Assembly: GCA_027450045.1 (NCBI GenBank)
Contig: DAIDKM010000014.1
Span: 1 to 50,850 of the forward strand
Length of the DNA: 50,850 nt
From: Paludibacter sp.
GTDB taxonomy: Bacteria; Bacteroidota; Bacteroidia; Bacteroidales; Paludibacteraceae
Direction: 5' to 3'
Position numbers and translations under genes: made by a program
Shown here: piece after piece, positions 32,630 to 41,569 of the stretch
Layout of the letters: the number at the start of each line of letters is the position of its first letter
How positions within the stretch are numbered: the stretch's first letter is position 1
Notes under the pieces: generated by a model
The model's database searches: none
What the model was told of the DNA's origin: nothing
What the model saw: the letters and a program-made list of their open reading frames with translations, nothing else

Positions 32630-33751
32630 CTACTTTTTCAACAAATGAGTGAATTGTAACGACAAATCAAGAAAAACCATTTTAGCCTGCACGTTGCTTT
32701 CAATGTGTACCTCAGCCAAAGCAACTTGTTCCATCATTTCTTCAATGTTGCGTTCATTCACAAAAGGCGAAAATTTTTGCGAAAACTGTATTTCGTCTTG
32801 ATTCAAATAGTTCAATTCTTCCTGATGAAGATTTAGGACAAAATTTTCTCGCAACATCCTTTGAACATAACGAAAGAAACTTTTTTGTTTTTCTCGTCCA
32901 ATTTTAGCCATCATATCCGACCAATTTTTCAATTCGAAAACGTTACGTTGATAGGCTTTGCGCATAAAAAAAACGAATTGCTCGTAATTAAACTGTTGTT
33001 CTTCACTTGATTCTATCACTTCGATTGCCTTACGAAAATTCCCATTAGCAATGCGTGCCACATGCCATGATTGCTCTTCTGTCAAACTAAATCGTTGTTG
33101 AATGGCCGTCGACATATCTTCACGGTCAATCAAAGGCACGTTGATGCGCTGTGTGCGCGACTGTATTGTTGTCAGTAACGCGTCAGGTTGTTCGGAAACC
33201 AGCAAAAACAAGGTTTTTTCAGGAGGTTCTTCTAAAATTTTCAGTAGCTTGTTGGCACACACCGCGTGCATACGCTCCGGTTGCCAAATAATCATGATTT
33301 TATATTCCGACTCATACGTTTTGAGACTTAACTTTCGCACAATCTCGCTACTTTCCGCTTCGTAAATCATACCTTGTTTACCCGAAGCTATCCGATTAAT
33401 CCATTCATTGTTAGTCCCATAAGGATTACTGAGAATGAACCTACGGAAATCAAATACAAAATCATCACAAATAGCCGTTTTAGAGCCTTCAGGCTTAATG
33501 ATTGGAAAGACGAAATGAAGATCCGGATGCTCTAATTTGGCAAATTTGACACATGACGGACAAGTGCCGCAAACATCCTCAGGAGTACGTCTTTCGCAAC
33601 TTACATATTGGGCAAAAGCCAGCGCCAGAGACAATTTGCCAATACCTTCCGCACCGCTTATCAGCAAAGCGTGAGGGATCCGCTCCTCGTGCACTAAATT
33701 CTGCAACCTTTGTTTGATGGCTTGCTGACCAATAATATCTTTGAAAAACAC
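32630..33751 (-). CDS. holB: DNA polymerase III delta' subunit
   Basis: About 373 residues if the GTG at 33751 is the start (VFFKDIIGQQAIKQRL, the family N-terminus); a TTG at 33763 is four codons earlier. AAA clamp-loader fold with a degenerate P-loop GAEGIGKLS, where Leu replaces the usual Ser/Thr, as in non-hydrolysing delta' subunits. Zinc motif CERRTPEDVCGTCPSC (about 51-66), and SRTQRINVP like the SRC/arginine-finger segment of the family. It helps load the sliding clamp during replication. The threonine aldolase gene is 65 bases upstream on the same strand. Confidence 0.9.
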   Translation of the reverse strand: MFFKDIIGQQAIKQRLQNLVHEERIPHALLISGAEGIGKLSLALAFAQYVSCERRTPEDVCGTCPSCVKFAKLEHPDLHFVFPIIKPEGSKTAICDDFVFDFRRFILSNPYGTNNEWINRIASGKQGMIYEAESSEIVRKLSLKTYESEYKIMIIWQPERMHAVCANKLLKILEEPPEKTLFLLVSEQPDALLTTIQSRTQRINVPLIDREDMSTAIQQRFSLTEEQSWHVARIANGNFRKAIEVIESSEEQQFNYEQFVFFMRKAYQRNVFELKNWSDMMAKIGREKQKSFFRYVQRMLRENFVLNLHQEELNYLNQDEIQFSQKFSPFVNERNIEEMMEQVALAEVHIESNVQAKMVFLDLSLQFTHLLKK

Positions 33752-33816
33752 AATGGAAATCAATTAATCGCACATTCAAAATCACCAATACAAACGCTAC
33801 CCGTTCTAAATTAAAA

Positions 33817-34854
33817 TCAAACAAGATGCTGCCCTTCGGCTAATACTATCAGCTGCCTCACGAAAAGTCGAATTTCCTCTTCCGTTGTGTCAAACGAACA
33901 CATCCAGCGAGCCTCTACGTTTTTTTCATCCCATAGATAAAAGGGGAACTCTTTTTGCAACGGCTCCACAAGGATAGCCGGGAGTTTTACAAACAACGCA
34001 TTCGCATCAACTACTTGTGTTAAAACTATAAATGGAAGTTGTTTAATTTCGCTTGCAAGCAATTGCGCCATACGATTTGCATGATACGCCATAGTGAGCC
34101 ACAAATCATGTTCGAACAAAGCCACGAATTGGGCTGAGATAAATCGCATTTTGGAAAACAACTGCGTAGTTTGCTTGCGGATAAATTGTGCATTGACAGA
34201 TAAAGCCGGATTGAAAATCAGGATCGCTTCGCCCATCAACAACCCGTTTTTCGTTCCTCCGAAACTCATAATATCCACGCCGCAGTCTGCCGTACATGCT
34301 TTTGCATTAACTCCCAGCGCTGCAACGGCATTTGAAATACGCGCCCCATCCATATGTACTACCAAACCATGAGTATGCGCAAAATCACATAATCGTTTCA
34401 GTTCTTCAATTTGATAAACCGTTCCCAATTCTGTTGTTTGGGAAATAGAAACCACACGCGGTTGCACATTGTGCATATTGCCAAATCCTTTTAAATAAGG
34501 TTCGATCAACTCTGGGGTTAATTTTCCATCGGGTGTAGCAATTGGACGCAGCATACACCCCGTTGCTTTGACCGGCGCTCCACATTCATCAGAATGGATA
34601 TGGGCTGTCTCGGCGCACAGAATCAGGTCAAATGATTGCACGGCGCATTGCAGGCTCACCACGTTAGCGCCGGTGCCATTAAACACAAACAACACATCGG
34701 TGTCTTCTCCAAAAATAGATCGAAAAATAGCCTCCGCTTTCTTGGTATAAAAATCGTTTCCGTACGACGAAGCATGATTTTGATTTGCCTCAATCAACGC
34801 TTCCAAAATGGCTGGATGAACTCCTGAATAATTATCACTTGCAAAACTTTTCAC
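33817..34854 (-). CDS. ltaE: Low-specificity L-threonine aldolase
   Basis: 345 residues from the GTG at 34854, which gives the family start MKSFASDNYSGVHP; a GTG at 34899 would add 15 residues (ERIIQRNLFFT) of unlikely character. Fold-type I PLP enzyme: HMDGARISNA contains the Asp that binds the pyridine nitrogen, and SFGGTKNGLLMGE the Schiff-base lysine. It cleaves threonine or allo-threonine to glycine and acetaldehyde. The start remains uncertain. Precedes holB. Confidence 0.9.
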   Translation of the reverse strand: MKSFASDNYSGVHPAILEALIEANQNHASSYGNDFYTKKAEAIFRSIFGEDTDVLFVFNGTGANVVSLQCAVQSFDLILCAETAHIHSDECGAPVKATGCMLRPIATPDGKLTPELIEPYLKGFGNMHNVQPRVVSISQTTELGTVYQIEELKRLCDFAHTHGLVVHMDGARISNAVAALGVNAKACTADCGVDIMSFGGTKNGLLMGEAILIFNPALSVNAQFIRKQTTQLFSKMRFISAQFVALFEHDLWLTMAYHANRMAQLLASEIKQLPFIVLTQVVDANALFVKLPAILVEPLQKEFPFYLWDEKNVEARWMCSFDTTEEEIRLFVRQLIVLAEGQHLV

Positions 34855-34940
34855 AATAGTAAAGAATAAATTTCGTTGAATAATGCGCTCAATGCTCACT
34901 TCATTTCAGAAGAAGCCACATGTAAAAAATGATCTGCCTA

Positions 34941-34948
34941 CAAAGATA
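34941..34948 (-). promoter_or_regulatory. -7 box for ltaE-holB
   Basis: Minus-strand TATCTTTG; predicted start near 34933, 34 bases before the GTG at 34899 and 79 before that at 34854, so it does not settle the start. Confidence 0.55.
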
Positions 34949-35059
34949 GCGATTTTCCGAAAAAGAGCCATTCTATTTCTCAATTCACATGAGCGAATCA
35001 TTTCAACTTAAAAGCACAAAACCATTCTTGCGTAAGGTAATCATCTTGAAAAAAGCAAG

Positions 35060-35386
35060 TTATATTTCATTTTCATCGCTACTCGGAAAGAGGTGTTGCT
35101 CGTTCTTTATATTAATCAGATCAATAAGTTCGTGTATCCCTTCCAGAAATTTTTCAAAATCTTCTTTGTACAAAAAGATTTTATGTTTCTCAAAGGAAAC
35201 AACTTGTGTGGCAGGATCAACTCCCATCACCGTCTTCTTGCTCTCTGTAATAGCCAAATAATAATCTCCATAGCGACTTTGCTTCATGTCTAAATAATAA
35301 ATGCGCTTCCCTGCTTTGATCACTTTCGAATAAAAGATTTGTTGATCTTTCACTCCATTCTCATATTGTAAGTTAGATTCATCCAT
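35060..35386 (-). CDS. DUF3276 (PUR-alpha-like) nucleic-acid-binding protein
   Basis: 108 residues. YSKVIKAGKRIYYLDMKQSRYGDYYLAITESKK forms the beta-beta-beta part and the following FLYKEDFEKFLEGIHELIDLI the helix of a PUR repeat. Bacteroidota DUF3276 proteins, like Borrelia PUR, bind single-stranded DNA or RNA as dimers. No signal peptide; cytoplasmic. It is a single gene; the promoter is not obvious. Divergent from the stress-protein gene. Confidence 0.85.
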   Translation of the reverse strand: MDESNLQYENGVKDQQIFYSKVIKAGKRIYYLDMKQSRYGDYYLAITESKKTVMGVDPATQVVSFEKHKIFLYKEDFEKFLEGIHELIDLINIKNEQHLFPSSDENEI

Positions 35387-35485
35387 AGCAACCTCTGTTT
35401 AGGGTTCATAAATTCTTTGCCAAATATGGGAATAATATTTTAATTTGTCAAACAATTAGCATAAAATAATGTGAAATGGCGACAG

Positions 35486-35514
35486 ATAATGCAAAACCAT
35501 TATTTTTGCATTAT
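35486..35514. promoter_or_regulatory. 29-bp palindrome overlapping a promoter
   Basis: Perfect 11-bp arms ATAATGCAAAA (35486-35496) and TTTTGCATTAT (35504-35514). The right arm overlaps the -7 box of the stress-protein gene, and the left arm covers its -33 region, so a bound protein would compete with RNA polymerase. Confidence 0.55.
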
Positions 35515-35519
35515 ATTTG
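35512..35519 (+). promoter_or_regulatory. -7 box for the stress-protein gene
   Basis: TATATTTG, 40 bases before the ATG at 35559. Confidence 0.55.
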
Positions 35520-35558
35520 TAGGACTATAGCTGGCGTACTTTCAAAAACATAATACTT

Positions 35559-36671
35559 ATGGAACCCAATTTTGTAACCATTGCTATTCATACACAAGAA
35601 CGTGCACAACTTTTGAAAACGCTTTTAGAGCGCGAAGGAATTGTAGCTAAACTTCATTCTGTAAACGACCTGCCCAACGACTTGTCCGCGGGCGTTCGTG
35701 TCAAAATAGCCGAAAACGACCTTTCACGTGCGCTTTTGGTGGTAGAAGAAATGGAATATGCCCAACAACAAGGAGAAGATGTCTTAAATAAAACGGCACC
35801 CAAAGAAATTCTCATTCCGGTTGATTTTTCTGATTATTCAATCCGGACATGCGATTTAGGCATTAAAATGGCAGCTTCAATGAAAGCACGTATCGTATTG
35901 ATTCATAGTTATTATAGCATGACATTCTCAATGATGCAACTCACCGAGACGTTGTCATACGATATCTACGAAAATGAAACAGTAAAAGAATTGGTGCGAA
36001 AAGCAGAGGCTGATATGCGCAATCTTTTCAATTTGCTAAAACGAAAAATGGAGAATAATGAGTTACCAAATGTTCCCATAACCACAGAAATTCGGGAAGG
36101 GGTGCCTGAAGATGTTATTTTGACATATGCAAAAGAACGCGATCCGATGTTGATTATTATGGGAACGCGGGGCAAGGATCAAAAAGAATCTGATTTGATT
36201 GGAAGTGTCACGGCTGAAATCATCGACCGAAGCCGTCAACCGGTTCTGGCAGTACCCGAAAACGTTCCGCTTTCTACCTTTGAACAAGAACTGAACGTTG
36301 CTTTTGTGAATAGTATTGATGAAAAAGATCTCTTGGCTTTCGAGAAAATGATGCAACTGCTTACTCCTTTCAAGAAAAAGATTTTTTTCACCCAAATTCT
36401 TCCGCGAAAGGAGAACAACGGAAACGAAAAACTCATAGCCAAGTTGCGCGACTATGTAAAGCATCACTATCCATTGTTCAAAACAGAATATGGAACGATC
36501 AAAGAAGCTGACTTGCTCGCAGAATTAGAATCATACATACAAAAGCAACGAATTGGTCTGATGGTTATAAATTCTCATAAGCGAAATGTTTTCACGCATC
36601 TGTTTAATCCAAGCATCGCCCACAAAATGATTTTCCATTCCGACACCCCGATGCTCGTGTTTCATTCATAA
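35559..36671 (+). CDS. DUF2007-universal stress protein fusion with two Usp domains
   Basis: 370 residues. Residues 1-70 match the DUF2007 (putative signal-transducing) fold: VTIAIHTQERAQLLKTLLEREGI and GVRVKIAENDLSRALLVVEE. Two Usp domains follow, about 84-228 and 245-370. The first holds a full ATP loop, MGTRGKDQKESDLIGSV (G-2x-G-9x-GS), so it should bind ATP; the second has VINSHKRNVFTHLF in its place and looks degenerate. The fusion suggests a sensor head tied to a stress-protein pair. Cytoplasmic. Single gene with a palindrome on its promoter and a strong terminator. Confidence 0.85.
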   Translation: MEPNFVTIAIHTQERAQLLKTLLEREGIVAKLHSVNDLPNDLSAGVRVKIAENDLSRALLVVEEMEYAQQQGEDVLNKTAPKEILIPVDFSDYSIRTCDLGIKMAASMKARIVLIHSYYSMTFSMMQLTETLSYDIYENETVKELVRKAEADMRNLFNLLKRKMENNELPNVPITTEIREGVPEDVILTYAKERDPMLIIMGTRGKDQKESDLIGSVTAEIIDRSRQPVLAVPENVPLSTFEQELNVAFVNSIDEKDLLAFEKMMQLLTPFKKKIFFTQILPRKENNGNEKLIAKLRDYVKHHYPLFKTEYGTIKEADLLAELESYIQKQRIGLMVINSHKRNVFTHLFNPSIAHKMIFHSDTPMLVFHS

Positions 36672-36684
36672 ACAAACTGTTTTT

Positions 36685-36725
36685 CATAAAAAAAGCCGTC
36701 TCCATAAGGGGCGGCTTTTTTTATG
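36685..36725. terminator. Bidirectional intrinsic terminator
   Basis: Arms CATAAAAAAAGCCG and CGGCTTTTTTTATG form a 14-bp stem with further partial pairing inside the 13-base loop. It sits between the convergent stress-protein and DUF4295/L33/L28 genes, with T tracts on both strands. Confidence 0.88.
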
Positions 36726-36740
36726 AAAATGTAAAGATAT

Positions 36741-36893
36741 TTACTTTGAGAAAAATGCTTTAACTTCGTCGTTATGCACCATTTCTTCTTTAAAGACGTA
36801 AGCGCCGGTTTTAGGCGACTTCACCATCTTAATCACTTTGGCATACGCACGGCCTTCTCCTGTTTGCAACGATGCAACTGCTTTCTTTGCCAT
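36741..36893 (-). CDS. DUF4295 small ribosome-associated-type protein
   Basis: 50 residues, starting MAKKAVASLQTGEGRAYAKV and ending HNDEVKAFFSK, which is the conserved DUF4295 protein of Bacteroidota. It is basic and follows rpmG by 12 bases in the rpmB-rpmG operon, a fixed arrangement in the phylum. A ribosome-linked role is inferred from context; function unknown. Confidence 0.88.
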   Translation of the reverse strand: MAKKAVASLQTGEGRAYAKVIKMVKSPKTGAYVFKEEMVHNDEVKAFFSK

Positions 36894-36905
36894 AGTTTAT
36901 TCGAT

Positions 36906-37094
36906 TTATTTGATTTCTTTATGAACAGTCATTCTTTTCAGAATGGGATTGTATTTTTTCAATTCCAAACGAGCCGGAGTGTTTTTCCGGTTTTTAGTGG
37001 TAATATACCGCGATGTACCGGGCATCCCACTACCTTTGTGCTCTGTGCACTCCAGAATTACCTGAATTCTGCTTTCTTTTGATTTTTTTGCCAT
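36906..37094 (-). CDS. rpmG: 50S ribosomal protein L33
   Basis: 62 residues, [18 protein letters not shown] and [20 protein letters not shown], the L33 core. It has a single cysteine and no CxxC pairs, so it is the zinc-independent form. It lies 17 bases after rpmB. Confidence 0.96.
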   Translation of the reverse strand: MAKKSKESRIQVILECTEHKGSGMPGTSRYITTKNRKNTPARLELKKYNPILKRMTVHKEIK

Positions 37095-37111
37095 GATGGT
37101 GCCTCCTTTAA

Positions 37112-37351
37112 TTAAACGTATAAGTACCCTTTTTCAGCTGCTTTGCGGATGGCTTCATTCAGGCCTAACTTATTAATGGTGCGAAGACCGGCTGCGGAAA
37201 CCTTCAATCGGATCCACATATCCTGCTCTACCCAATAAAACTTTCGCGTAAACAGGTTTACATCAAACACTCGCTTTGTACGGCGTTTCGAGTGCGAAAC
37301 GTTATTGCCCGTCATTGCTTTTTTCCCGGTAATTTGACATGTCTTTGCCAT
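37112..37351 (-). CDS. rpmB: 50S ribosomal protein L28
   Basis: 79 residues. [20 protein letters not shown] is the L28 N-terminus, followed by [19 protein letters not shown]. The single cysteine marks the zinc-independent form. First gene of the rpmB-rpmG-DUF4295 operon; its -7 box lies 46 bases upstream. Confidence 0.96.
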   Translation of the reverse strand: MAKTCQITGKKAMTGNNVSHSKRRTKRVFDVNLFTRKFYWVEQDMWIRLKVSAAGLRTINKLGLNEAIRKAAEKGYLYV

Positions 37352-37396
37352 ATCGTATGCTTAATTTATAATTTATTCTCTCACAGAATGGGAGCG

Positions 37397-37404
37397 CAAA
37401 GGTA
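37397..37404 (-). promoter_or_regulatory. -7 box for rpmB operon
   Basis: Minus-strand TACCTTTG, 46 bases before the rpmB ATG. Confidence 0.6.
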
Positions 37405-37715
37405 ATTATTTTTTTATGAACAACCAATTTTCGTCGCTTTTTTTGCAACAATATTTTCTTTGTTTTTCAAGACCGCTTTAAAAGCCTGTTTTGTATTGGC
37501 TTTCTACGCTTTCTTTTCGACTTTCGACTGAGAAGTTTGGTTTCAGTAAGAGAACCTACGATCATGGTTTTTTATGCTGTTTGGTTTAATAACGCGTTGC
37601 ACCCGAAAGAAGCATGTTGATTTTCAATGCAAATATATTCATTTTCCATGGTAAAAAAGAAAGAACGTTGAGCGTTAAAGGAGATGGAGTCCCATCAAAA
37701 AGAACGGAAACCGGT

Positions 37716-37723
37716 TATCTTTG
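37716..37723 (+). promoter_or_regulatory. -7 box for umuC
   Basis: TATCTTTG, 81 bases before the ATG at 37804. Confidence 0.55.
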
Positions 37724-37803
37724 CAAATAAATAACACGGAATCCATCTCACACATAAACTAGGTTTTCGATAAAAGTTCAATTGAAAAACAGAGAAACAT
37801 AAG

Positions 37804-39060
37804 ATGATCGCCTTAATGGATTGCAATAATTTCTTTGTGTCGTGTGAACGAACCGTTCGCCCCGATTTAGAGAAAAAACCGGTGTTGGTATTGTCCAACA
37901 ATGACGGGTGCGTCATTGCCCGCAGCAACGAGGTGAAAGCGCTTGGCATCAAAATGGGACAACCGTTTTTTCAAATCAAGGAGTTGGTGAAAAGACATGG
38001 CATCCACTGCTTCTCCTCCAATTTTATATTATACGAAGACATTTCACACCGCGTTATGCAACTTTTAGAGCAGTTTGCGCCCAATCCTGAAATTTATTCA
38101 GTCGATGAAGCTTTTTTGCACCTGCCTGACGACACTTCGCGACTTCGTCAGATAGGGATCGACATTGTCAAAACCATCGATCAACAGGTCGGCGTACCCG
38201 TGAGTGTAGGCATTGCACCTACCAAAACGTTGGCCAAAGCTGCCGCCGACATAGCCAAAAAGGATGCGCGCTATCACGGAGTGGCTTGTGTCGATACCCC
38301 CGAAAAGATAGCCACGTTGCAAAGCATGTTGCCCATTGGCGATGTGTGGGGCATCGGACGCCGTTATGCTAAGTTTCTGATAAGCAATGGAATATTGACT
38401 GCTAAAGACTTTGTAGATAAGCCTCAACAATGGGTGCGTCGTCATATGTCGGTAATGGGCGAAAAGACTTGGCGCGAACTGCAAGGCGAACCTTGTTTCG
38501 AATACAACAGATCGCCCGAGAAGCGTCAACAAATTATGGTTTCGCGTAGCTTTGCATCGGTCATAACCACGTTCGAAGCTTTGCGCGAGCCGGTTGCTCT
38601 GTTTGCCGCTTCCGCTGCACACAAACTCCGGCAACAAGGCATGGTGGCTGCGCAAATAGAAGTATTCCTCTCCAATGGCCGTTTCCCGGCTGACAATGCA
38701 GCAAAAGTTTGGCAGTCGACCATTGTGTCGTTTGCCACTCCCGTGAGCAATACCACTGAAATAACCAATGCGGCGTTACTCGGGTTGAAAAGCATCGTGA
38801 GCAAAAGTGTGAAATACAAACAAGCCGGCGTGGTTTTGCGGTCTCTTTCGCATCAGGAAGGCATTCAGGCGGATCTTTTCGACACGATCGATCACGACAA
38901 ACATCAAAAAATTAGCGCCGTAATGGATCGCATCAATCAGTCGTACGGGCGCAATTACCTTCGGTTGGCGATACAAGCCACCGAAAGTCCGTCGCGGCAG
39001 GAGATGCTTTCGTCTAAACAACCCACGCGCCCGGATGAACGAAACAAAAAGAAGCATTAG
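37804..39060 (+). CDS. umuC: Y-family DNA polymerase, UmuC subunit
   Basis: 418 residues, near the usual ~420. Starts MIALMDCNNFFVSCERTVRP with catalytic Asp6; YSVDEAF gives Asp101 and Glu102, the other metal ligands. The IGIAPTKTLAKAAADIAKK-like palm/thumb segment and the WGIGRRYAKFL helix-hairpin-helix (about 181-191) follow. UmuC is the catalytic part of error-prone polymerase V and normally needs UmuD', which is not encoded next to it here. It is convergent with the oxidoreductase gene, 18 bases apart. Confidence 0.94.
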   Translation: MIALMDCNNFFVSCERTVRPDLEKKPVLVLSNNDGCVIARSNEVKALGIKMGQPFFQIKELVKRHGIHCFSSNFILYEDISHRVMQLLEQFAPNPEIYSVDEAFLHLPDDTSRLRQIGIDIVKTIDQQVGVPVSVGIAPTKTLAKAAADIAKKDARYHGVACVDTPEKIATLQSMLPIGDVWGIGRRYAKFLISNGILTAKDFVDKPQQWVRRHMSVMGEKTWRELQGEPCFEYNRSPEKRQQIMVSRSFASVITTFEALREPVALFAASAAHKLRQQGMVAAQIEVFLSNGRFPADNAAKVWQSTIVSFATPVSNTTEITNAALLGLKSIVSKSVKYKQAGVVLRSLSHQEGIQADLFDTIDHDKHQKISAVMDRINQSYGRNYLRLAIQATESPSRQEMLSSKQPTRPDERNKKKH

Positions 39061-39078
39061 CCGTTTGCACGCATATCG

Positions 39079-40062
39079 TCAACGTACAGCGGACAATTGT
39101 TCCATAAACCAGTTTGGACGTGCTCCCGTTTCGCCGTGGCAAGGCGAATGCCCAACGCCCCGCAATTCATCAACGATAGTTTGAATAAACGGCTGCTGAA
39201 TGTGCTGAGGCTGTTCGGTGGTAAACGAATGCGTTCCGTCGCTATTTTCCAGAATGATGGGGGTAAAGCCAAAAACAGAAAAAGTCAGTGTGCCGTTTGT
39301 GCCGATAATCTCCACGCGGTCGCTGTCGGCAGCAGGCGACGAAACAAAGTTCCACAACGCATTTCCCACCACACCCGACTCGAAAGCAAACGCTGCCGTC
39401 ACGCAGTCCTCAGCTGCATATAGCCCGCCGCGATTGGTTGTATAGCCATGCACACGGATAATTCGCCCCAATAAAAAATCAAGAATGTCTATGGTGTGAG
39501 GCGCGAGATCGAAAAGATACCCGCCGCCGGCAACAGATGGATCGATACGCCACGTATGATCGCGAGCCTCTAGGTCGCTTGGCAACGGCGCACGAAACTG
39601 ACGCACCAGCACCGAAGCGATTGTCCCGAGTTTATTGGCATCGAGCAGCGATTTTACTTTGATAAAATAGGGTAAACTCCTTCGGTAATGCGCTACAAAA
39701 AGAGGCATTCCAGTTGATTCAGAAACGGCAATCATTGCCTGACATTCGGCAAGCGTCATGGCCATCGGCTTTTCCACATACACCGCTTTGTGAGCCTGCA
39801 TGGCGCGAATGGCATAGTCGGCATGTGTTTGCGGAGGTGTGGCCACATAAATGGCATTCACTTTGGGATCGTGAAACAACGTATCAGCATCGGTATACCA
39901 ACGCCGCGCGCCATGTCGTTGTGCAAAATCGGCGGCTTTGGCTGCATCACGCCGCATCACAGCCACCAACTCGGAGTGCTCAATTTTGTAGAAAGCCGGC
40001 CCGCTTTTCACTTCGCAAACATCGCCGGCGCCAATAATTCCCCAACGTACGGTTTCCATCAT
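39079..40062 (-). CDS. Gfo/Idh/MocA family oxidoreductase
   Basis: 327 residues from the ATG at 40062 (MMETVRWGIIGAGDV); the ORF is open to 40206, but a -7 box at 40087-40094 lies inside that extension. N-terminal Rossmann motif GIIGAGDV, then VNAIYVATPPQTHADYAI and the VEKPMAMT motif with the catalytic lysine, and the C-terminal alpha/beta domain. The family oxidises or reduces sugars and cyclitols with NAD(P). Substrate unknown. It lies next to a glucan utilization locus, but has its own promoter, so a link is not shown. Confidence 0.9.
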   Translation of the reverse strand: MMETVRWGIIGAGDVCEVKSGPAFYKIEHSELVAVMRRDAAKAADFAQRHGARRWYTDADTLFHDPKVNAIYVATPPQTHADYAIRAMQAHKAVYVEKPMAMTLAECQAMIAVSESTGMPLFVAHYRRSLPYFIKVKSLLDANKLGTIASVLVRQFRAPLPSDLEARDHTWRIDPSVAGGGYLFDLAPHTIDILDFLLGRIIRVHGYTTNRGGLYAAEDCVTAAFAFESGVVGNALWNFVSSPAADSDRVEIIGTNGTLTFSVFGFTPIILENSDGTHSFTTEQPQHIQQPFIQTIVDELRGVGHSPCHGETGARPNWFMEQLSAVR

Positions 40063-40086
40063 GTAGTTTTTTTGTAATGAGAACCA

Positions 40087-40094
40087 CAAAGATA
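40087..40094 (-). promoter_or_regulatory. -7 box for Gfo/Idh gene
   Basis: Minus-strand TATCTTTG, 25 bases before the chosen ATG; it fixes the downstream start. Confidence 0.55.
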
Positions 40095-40252
40095 GAAAAT
40101 AAGCGGCAGAAACAAACCCTGAATAAGTTCCGTTTCCGACCTTCTTGCTGCGTCCTTTGGTTGAAATGGAGTTGTTTTTAACCTGTTGCAAAATGGGAAA
40201 CTTCAAAATACGTTACAGAGAACCTTTCCCTATTGGAGGACACTTTGATCCT

Positions 40253-41509
40253 TCAATCTTTCATTCCCAACGCTCCGATATACCCTCGATTGATGGAGCA
40301 ATGAGGAAACTGAATATTTTCAAGTAATTCGTTCAATATAGTTTTGACGCTATCCTGCGAAGGCCTGTTTTCGCGAATCTTGGCAAACGACGAACGATCT
40401 TTTTCGGTGAATGCCACGATCAAGCCCCAATCTTTCGGTTTTTGAATGGAAACCATGCATCGGGTATTCTCCATCTTCTTGTAAGGCCAAAATGTCCAGC
40501 CTATATTGTTGCGCTCCAACAATCGCCGAAATCCGCCAACCCACGCGTCAGTATTTTCGCCTGTTTCGCCCATGTAAAGCGGCAAATTCACTTTGGAACG
40601 AAAATTCAGAAAGTCCTGAATGTTTTGTTGCAACGTGTCGCAACCATAACGATGGCAGGTGTACATCATCTTGGTGTCGAATTTCGGATCGCTAAACACT
40701 GTGAAATTACCATCCCATTGTGCGCCGCCAAGCAACACGATATGGTTTTTGTCCACCTGCCGAATGGAAGCGACAACCCGTTTGTAGAGCGGCTCCAAAT
40801 GTTGATTGAGCATAGCGAGATCGGAAAAATAGGGAGCAATGGGTTCGTTCAGCAAATCATATCCCAAGATGGTTGGGTTATTGGCATAATGGCGCGCGAT
40901 TTTCTCCCAAATAGCACAAAATTGTTGTTGAGCGGTCTCGTTCACCATTAACCACGGATAACCGTAACTGTCGTCAATGTTATCGCCCGTTTGACCGCCG
41001 GGAGCGTCGTGCATGTCAAGAATAACATACAAACCCTCTGCATGGCACCATGAAATCACCCTGTCGAGCAATTGAAAACCACGTTGCGGATTGTTGCTTC
41101 CCATATAGTCTTCGTGAGTGAAAAGTTTGTAATGAAACGGAATACGTACCGTATTCATGCCCGTTTGATGAATAAAGTGAATGTCGTCGCGTGTGATGTA
41201 GCGATCCTGAAACTGTTGCCAGAAATGATTAACAAATTGCGGCCCTACAAGTTCTTTAAGCGCCTCATCGATGAAACGAAAAGAATTTACTTTGTTGAAG
41301 AGAAACATGTAACCCTCGGGATTGAGCCAATTGCCAAGGTTAATGCCTTGAATCAAAAATGGCTTCCCATCGGGCGCAATCAGGTTTTGTTTGTCAACAC
41401 GAATAAAAGGAGAAGCAGCCTGATCAGTCACTTTAGAAGCTGACACAGATAACGTAATGGAGAACAATCCCAGACTAAGCAGGATTGTTTTGAAATGATT
41501 TATAGTCAT
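40253..41509 (-). CDS. Glycoside hydrolase family 5, probable exo- or endo-beta-glucanase
   Basis: 418 residues with a signal peptide (1-24, ending SVSAS). The GH5 barrel starts GKPFLIQGINLGNWLNPEGY and has TGMNTVRIPFHY (about 117-128), VILDMHDAPGGQ (162-173), acid/base Glu222 in LLNEPIAPY and nucleophile Glu315 in YMGETGENTD. The GINLGNWL opening resembles exo-beta-1,3-glucanase and related GH5 subfamilies; exact subfamily not assigned. Last gene of the glucan locus, 60 bases after the GH16 gene. It is secreted to the periplasm or beyond; unlike the GH16 and the first GH30 it lacks a lipobox. Confidence 0.87.
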   Translation of the reverse strand: MTINHFKTILLSLGLFSITLSVSASKVTDQAASPFIRVDKQNLIAPDGKPFLIQGINLGNWLNPEGYMFLFNKVNSFRFIDEALKELVGPQFVNHFWQQFQDRYITRDDIHFIHQTGMNTVRIPFHYKLFTHEDYMGSNNPQRGFQLLDRVISWCHAEGLYVILDMHDAPGGQTGDNIDDSYGYPWLMVNETAQQQFCAIWEKIARHYANNPTILGYDLLNEPIAPYFSDLAMLNQHLEPLYKRVVASIRQVDKNHIVLLGGAQWDGNFTVFSDPKFDTKMMYTCHRYGCDTLQQNIQDFLNFRSKVNLPLYMGETGENTDAWVGGFRRLLERNNIGWTFWPYKKMENTRCMVSIQKPKDWGLIVAFTEKDRSSFAKIRENRPSQDSVKTILNELLENIQFPHCSINRGYIGALGMKD

Positions 41510-41569
41510 TGTGTTATAATAATTAAAAACAGAATCGTTGAATCATCGAAGAAAGCGTACGAAAACACA

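Larger units (their letters stand above)
37352..37803. other. Divergent spacer between rpmB and umuC
   Basis: 452 bases. It contains a minus-strand -7 box near rpmB and a plus-strand -7 box for umuC. No umuD, RNA gene or LexA-like palindrome was recognised. Confidence 0.5.

Noticed and set aside
37352-37803. Possible umuD or tRNA upstream of umuC
   Set aside because: No open frame with S24 peptidase features and no tRNA-like sequence on either strand.
38098-38655. 185-residue minus-strand ORF inside umuC
   Set aside because: Mirror ORF of a strongly conserved coding sequence, with no family features.
40442-40951. 169-residue plus-strand ORF inside the GH5 gene
   Set aside because: Antisense to the GH5 catalytic barrel; no independent start signal or domain.
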